From Physcocola sp002396385 (GTDB lineage: Bacteria; Bacteroidota; Bacteroidia; Bacteroidales; Paludibacteraceae): a stretch of DNA of 64,000 nt. Shown here piece by piece: positions 24,739-33,144 of the stretch; within the stretch, counting starts at the first letter, position 1; every line of letters starts with the position of its first letter. The notes beneath the pieces were generated by a model, which worked only from the letters and a program-made list of their open reading frames with translations, had not been told where the DNA came from and searched no databases. A program made the translations under genes and the position numbers. Location: contig CAMNDM010000006.1 of the NCBI GenBank assembly GCA_946535435.1, positions 1-64,000 on the forward strand, given 5' to 3'.

Positions 24739-26883
24739 ATGGAGTTTAACGGTGAATTTGAAAAATTATTCAGATTGGTGGAACGTACTGCCGCCAATGT
24801 CTTTCTGACAGGAAAAGCCGGTACGGGGAAAACAACCTTCCTGAAATACCTGCGCCAGCATTCGGCGAAAAGAATGGTCGTTGCCGCACCTACTGGAGTC
24901 GCTGCTATCAATGCGGGTGGCGTTACTCTTCATTCTCTCTTCCAACTGCCTTTCGAACCCTTCATCCCGAATTCAATTCGGAAAGAGGGTAACTTTAGGT
25001 TCAGCCGCAATAAGCTAAACATAATACGCAGCCTCGACTTGTTGGTGATAGATGAAATCAGTATGGTCCGTGCCGATGTGCTTGATGCTGTTGATGAAGC
25101 TTTGCGCCGTATCCGCCGTTGCCATTCGCCTTTCGGAGGGGTACAGCTATTGCTGATCGGCGATTTGCAGCAGTTGCCTCCTGTACTGAAATCCCAAGAG
25201 GAGGTTTTGTTAAGGGATTTTTATCCAACCTCTTATTTTTTTGAAAGCCTGGCATTGAAGAATGCGGGTTTCTCGACTGTGGAACTGACAAAAAATTACC
25301 GGCAGAGCGACTCTGTCTTTGTCGAGTTGCTCAATAAGGTTAGAAACAACAATGCCAATGCTCGGGATTTGGCATTGTTGAATGCCCGCTATAATCCTGA
25401 ATTTAATCCCTCTGCAAGCGAGGGCTATATCAGGCTTACTACTCATAATGCAAAAGCGAACCAGGTAAACGAAAACAAACTGGCAGAATTGCCCGGACAA
25501 ACGTTCTCATATACGGCAACTGTAAAAGACGATTTCCCCGAATGGTCGTATCCGACCGAGAAGGAACTGGTGCTGAAAAAAGGTGCCCAGGTGATGTTTG
25601 TAAAGAATGACCCTTCGCCCGAAAGAGCCTTCTTCAACGGGAAAATCGGCATTGTCAGTTCTCTGTCAAGCGAGCACATAACCGTTCTGTTCCCCGATGG
25701 AGGGGAAGTTGACGCCCCCCGCCTTGTTTGGAACAATGTACATTATGAGATGAACGACGACACGAAGGCCATAGAGGAAAAAGTGATTGGATCGTTCTCG
25801 CAGTTCCCGCTCCGTCTGGCGTGGGCTATTACAATACATAAAAGTCAGGGACTTACTTTCGACAAGGTTATGCTTGATGCCAACAGCGCATTTGCCCATG
25901 GACAGGTTTATGTCGCATTGAGCAGATGCCGCTCGTTAGACGGACTTGTGCTGACCTCTCCCTTGTCGCCTGATGCTATCAAGACAGACCAGCGGGTTCT
26001 CGATTTTTCGGAAGAGGCAGGAAAGCAAGTGGTAACAAACGCACAACTGGGCGATATGGAACAGGCCTATTATGAACGGCTGTTGTTGGAACAATTCTCC
26101 TTCTCGGAACTGAATGGTACGCTGCTCTCCATTTCCAGAATGGTGTCGGAATACTTTAGTCAGGCCTACCTGCCTTTACTGCATGAAGTGAAACGCATAC
26201 AAAACGACTTTTTGCAAGACGTGGTGGAAGTGTCGCAAAAATTTCAGAACCAGTTGTCTGACTATTCCCGCAGACGAGACCCCCGCCTGCAGGAACGTAT
26301 AACAAAGGCGTCTGCTTATTTCCTCGAGAAGTTGGGGCAGATGCTGCCGCCACTGCAAGAGAAGTTGAAAGTGCAAGTGAGTCGGAAAGAGGCAAAAGCA
26401 AGGTATGCCGCATTGTGTGAGGACCTGGATACCCAACTGAAGGAAAAAATGCTTACGTTAAAACAGTCGGTGTCTGATTTCTCGATTGAGGCATATCTCG
26501 AAAATAAAGCCCTGGCACATATCGACGATGAAACGCAGGAAAAAACAGGTAGGAGAAGAAGGTCGCGCGAAAGAACCGGGCACAGTGAGAAAAGAGTCGC
26601 AACCGCACAACTGACGTACGATATGTACTGTAGCGGAAAAACTCCGCAACAGATAGCGGAAGAACGCGGGTTGGCTGTCAATACGGTGATCGGCCATCTG
26701 GCTAATTATGTGATGAGTGGACAATTACCTGCTTCTGAACTTGTCGCGGCGGAAAACTATAACTTGCTAAAAGACTATTTCGATACGCATCCCGACGTGT
26801 CGGGTATGAAAGAAGTTTACGACGCATTCGATGGTAAGTGCTCGTACGATGAAATACGTTTTATGATGGCAATACCTAAATAA
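24739..26883 (+). CDS. Pif1/RecD-like helicase with C-terminal helix-turn-helix domain
   Basis: A 714-residue superfamily 1B DNA helicase. Walker A G-K-A-G-T-G-K-T-T lies at about residues 25-33, Walker B L-V-I-D-E-I-S-M-V near 100, and G-D-L-Q-Q-L-P-P-V near 141. Motif V/VI segments T-I-H-K-S-Q-G-L-T-F and V-A-L-S-R-C-R-S lie near 365 and 392. After a helical linker (about 430-600) the C-terminus has G-K-T-P-Q-Q-I-A-E-E-R-G-L-A-V-N-T-V-I-G near residues 634-653, the HTH_40 domain also found at the end of some RecQ proteins. It is expected to unwind DNA 5' to 3' at replication or repair intermediates. The helicase plus HTH_40 architecture is frequent in Bacteroidota. Confidence 0.9.
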   Translation: MEFNGEFEKLFRLVERTAANVFLTGKAGTGKTTFLKYLRQHSAKRMVVAAPTGVAAINAGGVTLHSLFQLPFEPFIPNSIRKEGNFRFSRNKLNIIRSLDLLVIDEISMVRADVLDAVDEALRRIRRCHSPFGGVQLLLIGDLQQLPPVLKSQEEVLLRDFYPTSYFFESLALKNAGFSTVELTKNYRQSDSVFVELLNKVRNNNANARDLALLNARYNPEFNPSASEGYIRLTTHNAKANQVNENKLAELPGQTFSYTATVKDDFPEWSYPTEKELVLKKGAQVMFVKNDPSPERAFFNGKIGIVSSLSSEHITVLFPDGGEVDAPRLVWNNVHYEMNDDTKAIEEKVIGSFSQFPLRLAWAITIHKSQGLTFDKVMLDANSAFAHGQVYVALSRCRSLDGLVLTSPLSPDAIKTDQRVLDFSEEAGKQVVTNAQLGDMEQAYYERLLLEQFSFSELNGTLLSISRMVSEYFSQAYLPLLHEVKRIQNDFLQDVVEVSQKFQNQLSDYSRRRDPRLQERITKASAYFLEKLGQMLPPLQEKLKVQVSRKEAKARYAALCEDLDTQLKEKMLTLKQSVSDFSIEAYLENKALAHIDDETQEKTGRRRRSRERTGHSEKRVATAQLTYDMYCSGKTPQQIAEERGLAVNTVIGHLANYVMSGQLPASELVAAENYNLLKDYFDTHPDVSGMKEVYDAFDGKCSYDEIRFMMAIPK

Positions 26884-26920
26884 TATTCGAATAAGTTATG
26901 TGAAAAATGAAAAAACTGGA

Positions 26921-26928
26921 TATATTTG
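26921..26928 (+). promoter_or_regulatory. -7 box TATATTTG
   Basis: A perfect TAnnTTTG match 20 bases before the ATG at 26948, with no clear -33 box. It suggests a separate promoter for the methyltransferase-like gene. Confidence 0.45.
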
Positions 26929-26947
26929 AGCAATATTGCAATTAATT

Positions 26948-27715
26948 ATGCGACGTTTCTTACAGTATTTGAAGTATTGTTTTACTTCGGGCTACCAACA
27001 TGGATATGGCATCCATTCGCCATACGTCTATCATTTGGTGACAACAATAATAGAGGAAGATTTGCCTTATTATAAGTATAGCCTGATTGAAAAGGTCCGC
27101 ACAAAAATGTGTAGAACCCAAGAGAAAATAGGCGTGTACCAACCCGATGGGACTAAGAAACTCGAGAGCATAGGAAATGTTGTCGACAAATATGCAATAA
27201 AGCAAAAGTACGGCCAATTGTTGTTCCGACTCGTAAACTACTACAAGCCTGATGTGGTTTTAGAGTATGGTGCGACATGTGGAATCTCGACCATGTTTCT
27301 GGCTGCGGCAAATTCGAAGATTCCTGTTTTTTCTTTAAGCGCACAGCCGGAAATGTCGGATTTGGCACAATCTTTGTTCGATAGGATTGGTATACACAAT
27401 GTGAAAAAAGTAGTGTGTGCCGACGAGAAAAAAGTCTTTGATGGAGTCATAGACAAAATGTCGAGGAACGATTTCTTCTACATCAACTCGGCAAGCGCGG
27501 CCGATGTGATGCATCTGGCCCAAAGCAGAATGGACAAGTATGGCGAGCGCTTCTTTATTATAGTCCCTTGCCCTTATGCCACAGCAGATATGTGGAAGAC
27601 GTGGAATGCCCTTAAGGACGACAATCGGGTGAAGGTCTCTGTCAACCTGTTCCAGTTCGGAATTTTAATTGCAAATGACGATCTGCAAAAAGAAGATTAT
27701 ATAGTCCGTTATTAG
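26948..27715 (+). CDS. class I SAM-dependent methyltransferase-like protein
   Basis: A 255-residue cytoplasmic protein. The N-terminal H-G-Y-G-I-H-S-P-Y-V-Y-H-L is a hallmark of a Bacteroidota group of class I methyltransferase-like proteins. Motif I reads V-L-E-Y-G-A-T-C-G-I-S-T-M-F-L, close to the usual E-L-G-T-S-x-G-I-S-T of O-methyltransferases. A second Rossmann strand (P-V-F-S-L-S-A-Q-P-E) lacks the usual acidic ribose-binding residue at the end of the strand. The substrate is unknown. ATG 26948 is preferred over TTG 26936. Confidence 0.65.
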   Translation: MRRFLQYLKYCFTSGYQHGYGIHSPYVYHLVTTIIEEDLPYYKYSLIEKVRTKMCRTQEKIGVYQPDGTKKLESIGNVVDKYAIKQKYGQLLFRLVNYYKPDVVLEYGATCGISTMFLAAANSKIPVFSLSAQPEMSDLAQSLFDRIGIHNVKKVVCADEKKVFDGVIDKMSRNDFFYINSASAADVMHLAQSRMDKYGERFFIIVPCPYATADMWKTWNALKDDNRVKVSVNLFQFGILIANDDLQKEDYIVRY

Positions 27716-27788
27716 TTCTCTTTTTTTCTTGTTTCGCAGCTTGGAAGAGTTTGATGACGTAATCGCTACTATTTTTCTCCTTTTGGAG

Positions 27789-27818
27789 TTGTTATTTATA
27801 AAAAAAGATATATTTTTG
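27789..27818 (+). promoter_or_regulatory. promoter of the DUF2795 gene
   Basis: TTG at 27789-27791 and TATTTTTG at 27811-27818 with a 19-base spacer make a good Bacteroidota promoter. A short palindrome ACCTCTAAGAGGT follows in the leader. Confidence 0.6.
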
Positions 27819-27866
27819 CACACCTCTAAGAGGTATATGTTTTTTGTCTAACAAAAATTCAGTCTC

Positions 27867-28088
27867 ATGTATTGGACACTAGAATTAGCGTCAAAGTTGG
27901 AGGATGCTCCTTGGCCTGCTACTAAGGACGAACTGATTGATTACGCAATGCGTTCGGGAGCTCCGCTAGAAGTAATTGAAAATCTGCAAGAGTTGGAAGA
28001 CGAAGGCGACGTTTACGAAAGTATTGAGGATGTTTGGCCTGACTATCCAAGTAAGGAAGATTTCTTGTTTAACGAAGACGAATATTAA
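27867..28088 (+). CDS. DUF2795 domain protein (73 aa)
   Basis: A small acidic cytoplasmic protein starting MYWTLELASKLEDAPWPATKDELIDYA. The W-P-A-T-K-D-E-L segment, the A-P-L-E-V-I-E-N-L-Q-E-L core and the acidic tail E-D-F-L-F-N-E-D-E-Y fit DUF2795. The family is widespread in Bacteroidota and of unknown function. It has its own promoter and lies about 130 bases before porP. Confidence 0.85.
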   Translation: MYWTLELASKLEDAPWPATKDELIDYAMRSGAPLEVIENLQELEDEGDVYESIEDVWPDYPSKEDFLFNEDEY

Positions 28089-28217
28089 AATTTATGCATA
28101 GTCGTCAGGAATGTTGGCGGATATGGAATTTTGGCGAATTTGCCTTTAAAAAAAGGTCTTTTGTTGCTATTTATTCCAAAAATTGCTAATATTGCTGAAT
28201 ATTTTGGTTGTTTTCTC

Positions 28218-29207
28218 ATGAAGTGTCTGAAAAAATTGATTGTAACTGTTTGTGCTTCTGCACTTCCGCTTTTGGGACAGGCTCAATTCGATACTCAGAG
28301 AACGCAATATATGCACGGGCCTTCTGCTTATTGTCCGGGTGCGGTCGCACAAAATGAGATGTGCAACGTTTTCGGACTCTATCGTCTGCAGTGGGCAGGC
28401 TTTGAAGATGCACCTCACGATGTGGTCGTGTCGGGTGATGTCCCTTTCTCTATCGCAGGAACGAAACACGGTATTGGTGTTAGTTTCGTTACTGAGGAGA
28501 TTGGCGCTTTCAAGAATCAGGCATTTTTGTTGCAGTATGCTTACAAAATGCAGTTATGGCGTGGCCAGTTGGGCCTCGGTCTGAATCTGGGAGCAGCGAG
28601 TCTGGGTTCTGTAAATGATTTTGAATTCGATTTTACAGGAACTGGAAAGGGTGAAGTCAAAGAAGATTATCACAAAGTCTCGAGCCTAGACTTGGAGAAT
28701 GCAGGTATGGCTTTCGATTGTGGTTTCGGCGCATTTTATTCTGACGAAAGGCTTTTTCTTGGATTCTCAGTTCTGAACCTGAATAAACCATCTTTTGATG
28801 TCGGTGTTGGGTCTGGGCAGACGGGTGAAAGTAATTCCGACTCGGAAGTCAGCATGGCTAGAATCTTCTACTTCACGGGTGGTTACGACCTGCCTCTTTC
28901 AAATGCTGATTTTCATTTGAAACCCTCGGCTTTGTTCCGAACCGACTTTAATGTCAATTCTTTCGACCTCTCTTGTTTGGTCGATTATAAGAAAAGGTTT
29001 GTCGGTGGTCTTGGGTACAGGTTAGGCGATTCTTTTGATTTCTTGGTCGGAGCTAATTTGCTTAACGGACTATTTATAGGTTACGCTTATGACCTTCCCG
29101 TATCGGGTATGATAAAGTCGGGAGGTAGTCATGAAGTGTGCCTCAAATACTCTTTTAAGCTGGAATTCGCAAAGAAAAATAAATATAAAAGTGAACGTAT
29201 TTTATAA
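28218..29207 (+). CDS. porP: T9SS outer membrane protein PorP (PorP/SprF family)
   Basis: A 329-residue outer membrane protein with a signal peptide (MKCLKKLIVTVCASALPLLGQAQ). The mature N-terminus Q-F-D-T-Q-R-T-Q-Y-M and the barrel segments (G-I-G-V-S-F; G-Q-L-G-L-G-L-N-L-G; G-F-S-V-L-N-L-N-K-P) match the PorP/SprF family. PorP belongs to the periplasmic/outer membrane part of T9SS and interacts with the PorKN ring and PorE in P. gingivalis. The start is taken at 28218 because upstream in-frame codons carry no signal peptide. It is followed after 31 bases by porK, in the order porP-K-L-M-N known from P. gingivalis. Confidence 0.9.
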   Translation: MKCLKKLIVTVCASALPLLGQAQFDTQRTQYMHGPSAYCPGAVAQNEMCNVFGLYRLQWAGFEDAPHDVVVSGDVPFSIAGTKHGIGVSFVTEEIGAFKNQAFLLQYAYKMQLWRGQLGLGLNLGAASLGSVNDFEFDFTGTGKGEVKEDYHKVSSLDLENAGMAFDCGFGAFYSDERLFLGFSVLNLNKPSFDVGVGSGQTGESNSDSEVSMARIFYFTGGYDLPLSNADFHLKPSALFRTDFNVNSFDLSCLVDYKKRFVGGLGYRLGDSFDFLVGANLLNGLFIGYAYDLPVSGMIKSGGSHEVCLKYSFKLEFAKKNKYKSERIL

Positions 29208-29238
29208 ACTAAAAGAGCAATCAAGTAATTTAAATATC

Positions 29239-30648
29239 ATGAAAAAACTGTTAATTTTTTCAGGAATAACGGCCCTTCTCGCTAGTTGTGGCGGTGGCGA
29301 CAACGGTGAGTTGGTGGGTGTTTATTCGAAGTCGTGGAAGGAGCCAACTCCGTATGGTATGCTTTTCGTTAAACGAGGCTCTTTCACAATGGGACAAAAT
29401 GACCAGGACGCTAACTGGGCGATGACTTCTCAATCGAAGACCGTCTCGTTGGATGCTTTCTGGATGGATGAGACTGAAATTACCAATGGCGAATACAAGC
29501 AGTTCGTTTATTGGGTTCGTGACTCTATTGCCCGCGAGAAATTGTCGAACGTAGACGAGACTTATAAGATTACCCAAGACAAAAAGGGTAACGAACTCGA
29601 CAAACCAAGACTAAATTGGAAGAAAAATATTCCGTGGGAAAAACCTACTGAAGATCAGAAAATAGCGATCGACAGTATGTTCTATATGGGTGAAGACAAC
29701 ATTGATATCGCTCCTCAGTTGAACGGTATGATCATGTCTTACCAGTATTCGTGGGTTGACTATGTTCAAGCTGCTAAAAAGGAGAACAAGTTCGACCCTA
29801 TGATCGGTTCTTATAACCGTAGCCTTGCTGGCCTTGGCCGTACTAAGGATAGTGCTGATGTGATGGTTAAGAAGGATACTTCTTACTATAACTCTGAGGG
29901 TCACATCATCAACCGCACTGTTTACCGTGAGTTGAAACACCGTTCTGACTTCATCTCTCGTAAACGTATCAACATCTATCCTGATACTTTGTGCTGGATT
30001 CGTGACTTTACCTACGCTTACAATGAGCCATACATGAAGATGTATTTCGCTCACCCTGGTTACGGCGAATATCCTGTTGTTGGTGTGTCTTGGGAGCAGG
30101 CTCAGGCATTCTGCCACTGGCGTACTTTCTTGTTCAACTCTTATCAGGTTGCTCACAAGGGTGTCCGCGTACAAGACTTCCGCCTTCCAACTGAAGCAGA
30201 GTGGGAATATGCAGCTCGTGGTGGTAAGGACCTCTCTATGTATCCTTGGGGTGGTAACTACATCCGTACCGCTAAAGGTTGCTTCTTGGCTAACTTCAAA
30301 CCTCAGCGTGGTAACTATACCGACGATGGCTACCTGATTTCTTCTCGTGTAGCATCTTTCCCTCCAAACGATTACGGCTTGTATGATATGGCTGGTAATG
30401 TGGCTGAATGGACTTCTTCCGCATTCCACGAATCAAACTATAGCTTCGTTCATGACATGAATCCTAACTACGAGTATAACGCCAAGTCTATGGACCGTGA
30501 CGTTATGAGAAAGAAAGTTGTTCGTGGCGGTTCTTGGAAAGACGTTGGTATCTTCTTGCAGTGCGGTGTTCGTACTTATGAGTATCAAACTGAAAACCGT
30601 TCTTTCATCGGCTTCCGTTGCGTTCGTAGTTATATTGGCGCCGAATAA
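29239..30648 (+). CDS. porK: T9SS ring lipoprotein PorK/GldK
   Basis: A 469-residue lipoprotein: MKKLLIFSGITALLASC has the lipobox L-A-S-C with the lipidated Cys at 17. The fold is that of formylglycine-generating-enzyme-like proteins (M-D-E-T-E-I-T-N-G-E-Y, R-L-P-T-E-A-E-W-E-Y-A-A-R-G-G, G-F-R-C-V-R at the end), as in GldK/PorK, where it has a structural role. PorK and PorN form the large periplasmic ring below the outer membrane. The start at 29239 gives the lipoprotein signal; the in-frame ATG at 29131 lies inside porP. Codon use is strongly biased in the second half of the gene. Confidence 0.95.
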   Translation: MKKLLIFSGITALLASCGGGDNGELVGVYSKSWKEPTPYGMLFVKRGSFTMGQNDQDANWAMTSQSKTVSLDAFWMDETEITNGEYKQFVYWVRDSIAREKLSNVDETYKITQDKKGNELDKPRLNWKKNIPWEKPTEDQKIAIDSMFYMGEDNIDIAPQLNGMIMSYQYSWVDYVQAAKKENKFDPMIGSYNRSLAGLGRTKDSADVMVKKDTSYYNSEGHIINRTVYRELKHRSDFISRKRINIYPDTLCWIRDFTYAYNEPYMKMYFAHPGYGEYPVVGVSWEQAQAFCHWRTFLFNSYQVAHKGVRVQDFRLPTEAEWEYAARGGKDLSMYPWGGNYIRTAKGCFLANFKPQRGNYTDDGYLISSRVASFPPNDYGLYDMAGNVAEWTSSAFHESNYSFVHDMNPNYEYNAKSMDRDVMRKKVVRGGSWKDVGIFLQCGVRTYEYQTENRSFIGFRCVRSYIGAE

Positions 30649-30696
30649 ATCTTACAATCTAATATAATGTTAAACTAAAAAAATAATTGAATTAAA

Positions 30697-31518
30697 ATGG
30701 GTATCATTGATTTCTTCCAATCCGAAAAAGGAAAAAAGATTACTGGTTGCATGTATTCTCTTGGTGCATCTGTCGTAATTGTAGGTGCTTTGTTTAAGAT
30801 TCAGCACTGGCCAGGTGCAGGTCCTATGCTTTGCGTAGGTATGTTCACTGAGGCTATCTTGTTCGGTATCGGTGTGTTTGATAAACCTCACAAGGAATTT
30901 GACTGGTCTATCGTTTATCCTGAACTTGAAGGTGGTGAAGCTTCTGAAGATACTAAGGATAACAAGAAGAATGGTGTTATCGCTGTTCCTGAAGTTGACC
31001 CTAAGACTTTGGTTGAAGAGCAGGTTAAGAAGTTGGCTGAAAGCGTTTCTACTCTCAACACAACTGCAACTCAGATCGGTTCTATCGCTTCTGCAGCTAA
31101 CGAGTCTCAGGAATATGTTAACAACTTGAACAAGGCTACTCAGGCAGCTTCTGCATTTGCAGCTTCTCAGGCTTCTTTGACTTCTGCTTCTGATAATTTG
31201 GTTGCTTCTTATCAAAATATCGCTTCTAGCATCAGTTCTGCATCTAACGGTTCTCAGAACTTTGCTCAGCAGATGGATGGTATCACTAAGAACATTTCTA
31301 CTATTAACTCAGTATTCGAATTGCAGGTTAGAACTGTTAACGAACAGAACGAGGCTATGAAGTCTCTTGCTGGCGCAGTTAACAAGATTCAATCTTCTCT
31401 TGAAAACTCTGCTCAAAGCGCTGCTGACTACCAGCAACAGATTTCAAATCTTGCTAACAATTTGAAGCAGTTGAACAACGTTTACGGTGGTATGCTTAAT
31501 GCAATGACTATCCGCTAA
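30697..31518 (+). CDS. porL: T9SS motor protein PorL/GldL
   Basis: A 273-residue inner membrane protein. Two N-terminal membrane helices (about residues 15-34 and 43-61) enclose F-K-I-Q-H-W-P-G, with Lys34, His37 and Glu52 (in F-T-E-A-I-L-F-G) at positions that align with the charged residues of the GldL proton channel. The rest is a long cytoplasmic helical tail rich in S, A, N and Q. With PorM it forms the proton-driven rotary motor that powers type IX secretion (and gliding in gliding species). It sits 48 bases after porK and 46 before porM. Confidence 0.96.
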   Translation: MGIIDFFQSEKGKKITGCMYSLGASVVIVGALFKIQHWPGAGPMLCVGMFTEAILFGIGVFDKPHKEFDWSIVYPELEGGEASEDTKDNKKNGVIAVPEVDPKTLVEEQVKKLAESVSTLNTTATQIGSIASAANESQEYVNNLNKATQAASAFAASQASLTSASDNLVASYQNIASSISSASNGSQNFAQQMDGITKNISTINSVFELQVRTVNEQNEAMKSLAGAVNKIQSSLENSAQSAADYQQQISNLANNLKQLNNVYGGMLNAMTIR

Positions 31519-31564
31519 TTCGAACATTGATTAATTTGTAAAATTGTTAACTTAATACAGTACA

Positions 31565-33127
31565 ATGGGAGCAACGAACTGTCCGGAAACCCCGAGACAA
31601 AAAATGATCTCCATGATGTATCTGGTGTACACGGCGCTCTTGGCGTTGAACGTGTCTGTCCAGATCCTCGATGGATATAAATTGGTGCAAGACTCTTTGA
31701 AGTCTTCTATGTTAATTTCTGAAAACTCTAAATTGGCATTGGACAAGTCTTTCGATAAGGAACTTGCTAACAATAAGGCTAAGTTCTCTGGTCCTAAGGC
31801 TTCTTACGATGCGGTTAACAAGTCTGCCGACGAAACTATCAAGTATATTGAAAGTATCAAGAAGGAAATCATCAAGGGTATTGATGGTGCCGAGTCTGAT
31901 ACTCTTTCTGATGGTGGTCTTGGTGAGTTGAACATTCCTAGTGTTATCTGGAAACAGAAAATCGCTACTAAGGGTGAATCTAAAGATGGTCTTCTTTATG
32001 AGGCTGTGGAAAAATTCCGCTCTGTAGTTGAAAAGGCTTATGGCAAGGATAAAGAGTCTATTGCTGATCTTAACAAGACTTTTGAAATGAAGTCTAAGAA
32101 GACTGAGACTGGTACTCGTACTTGGGAGGCTCGTATATTTGAAGATATGCCTGCTATCGCTTGTTTGACTATGTTGACCAAGACTGAGAACGATATCCGT
32201 AACACCCAGGTTCAGGTTGGTAAGTATTTGCTCGGTTCTGCTGATGCTGAAGACGTTCGTGTGAACAAGATGGAGGCTATCGCAGTTGCAAATACCGGTT
32301 ATGTGCTTCGTGGTGGTAAGTATGAGGCTAAGATTATCTTGGCTGCTATTGACTCAACTAAGAAACCTGATATCTATATCGGTGGTAACAAGTTGGGTGA
32401 AGATGGCAAGTACGTTGTTAATTGTACTTCAATCGGTAACAAGAAGTATTCTGGTTACATCTCTGTTAAGCAGAAAGATGGCACTGAGAAGAAGTATGAT
32501 TTCTCTAACGAGTATACCGTTGGTGAACCAAGCGCAACTATCTCTCCTGACATGTTGAACGTAGTTTACGCTGGTTACCCTAACCCAATGAGTGTTTCGG
32601 TTCCTGGTGTGTCTATGAGCGATGTTACAGTTACTTTCTCTAACTGTTCTACTACTAAGAAGGGTGATGGTACCTTCGTTATTGTTCCTCACAGGCCAGG
32701 TGGCAACTGCGAGGTTAATGTAACTGCTAAGATTCAAGGTAAGGTTCAGAAGATGGGTAGCAAGTCTTTCCGTATTCTTCCTTTGCCACCTCCATTGGCA
32801 TTCTTGAAGGGCCCTAACGGTGCTACTTTCGGTGGCGGTAACATTAAGAAAGGTGCTTTGATGCAAGCTACTGAAGTTGTTGCTGAGCTGAACTCTGACC
32901 TCTTGAAGAACGTTAAATACACTGTATTGCGTTTCGATATGAAGTCATTTGACTCAATGGGTAACACTGTAGTCCTCTCTTCTACTAGCGGTCGTATCAC
33001 TGATGCCATGAAGGCAAAGATGAAGAGCCTTGCTCCTGGTAAGACCTTCTATATCTCTGGTACTGTAGCTAAGGGTCCTGATGGCAAGCAGCACAAACTG
33101 CCTGCAGTCGAGGTCGCAATTCAGTAA
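31565..33127 (+). CDS. porM: T9SS motor protein PorM/GldM
   Basis: A 520-residue protein with a short cytoplasmic start (M-G-A-T-N-C-P-E-T-P-R-Q-K-M-I) and one membrane helix (M-M-Y-L-V-Y-T-A-L-L-A-L-N-V-S-V, about residues 18-35), then a large periplasmic part. P. gingivalis PorM is about 516 residues with four periplasmic domains (D1-D4). The last domain here includes the P-P-L-P-P-P-type hinge near L-P-L-P-P-P-L-A-F and ends V-A-I-Q. PorM dimers pass through the PorL pentamer and transmit torque to the PorKN ring. Confidence 0.96.
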   Translation: MGATNCPETPRQKMISMMYLVYTALLALNVSVQILDGYKLVQDSLKSSMLISENSKLALDKSFDKELANNKAKFSGPKASYDAVNKSADETIKYIESIKKEIIKGIDGAESDTLSDGGLGELNIPSVIWKQKIATKGESKDGLLYEAVEKFRSVVEKAYGKDKESIADLNKTFEMKSKKTETGTRTWEARIFEDMPAIACLTMLTKTENDIRNTQVQVGKYLLGSADAEDVRVNKMEAIAVANTGYVLRGGKYEAKIILAAIDSTKKPDIYIGGNKLGEDGKYVVNCTSIGNKKYSGYISVKQKDGTEKKYDFSNEYTVGEPSATISPDMLNVVYAGYPNPMSVSVPGVSMSDVTVTFSNCSTTKKGDGTFVIVPHRPGGNCEVNVTAKIQGKVQKMGSKSFRILPLPPPLAFLKGPNGATFGGGNIKKGALMQATEVVAELNSDLLKNVKYTVLRFDMKSFDSMGNTVVLSSTSGRITDAMKAKMKSLAPGKTFYISGTVAKGPDGKQHKLPAVEVAIQ

Positions 33128-33144
33128 TCTGATATTTTAAGAAA

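Noticed and set aside
29131..29238. In-frame upstream ATG for porK
   Set aside because: It lies inside porP and would destroy the lipoprotein signal that starts at 29239.
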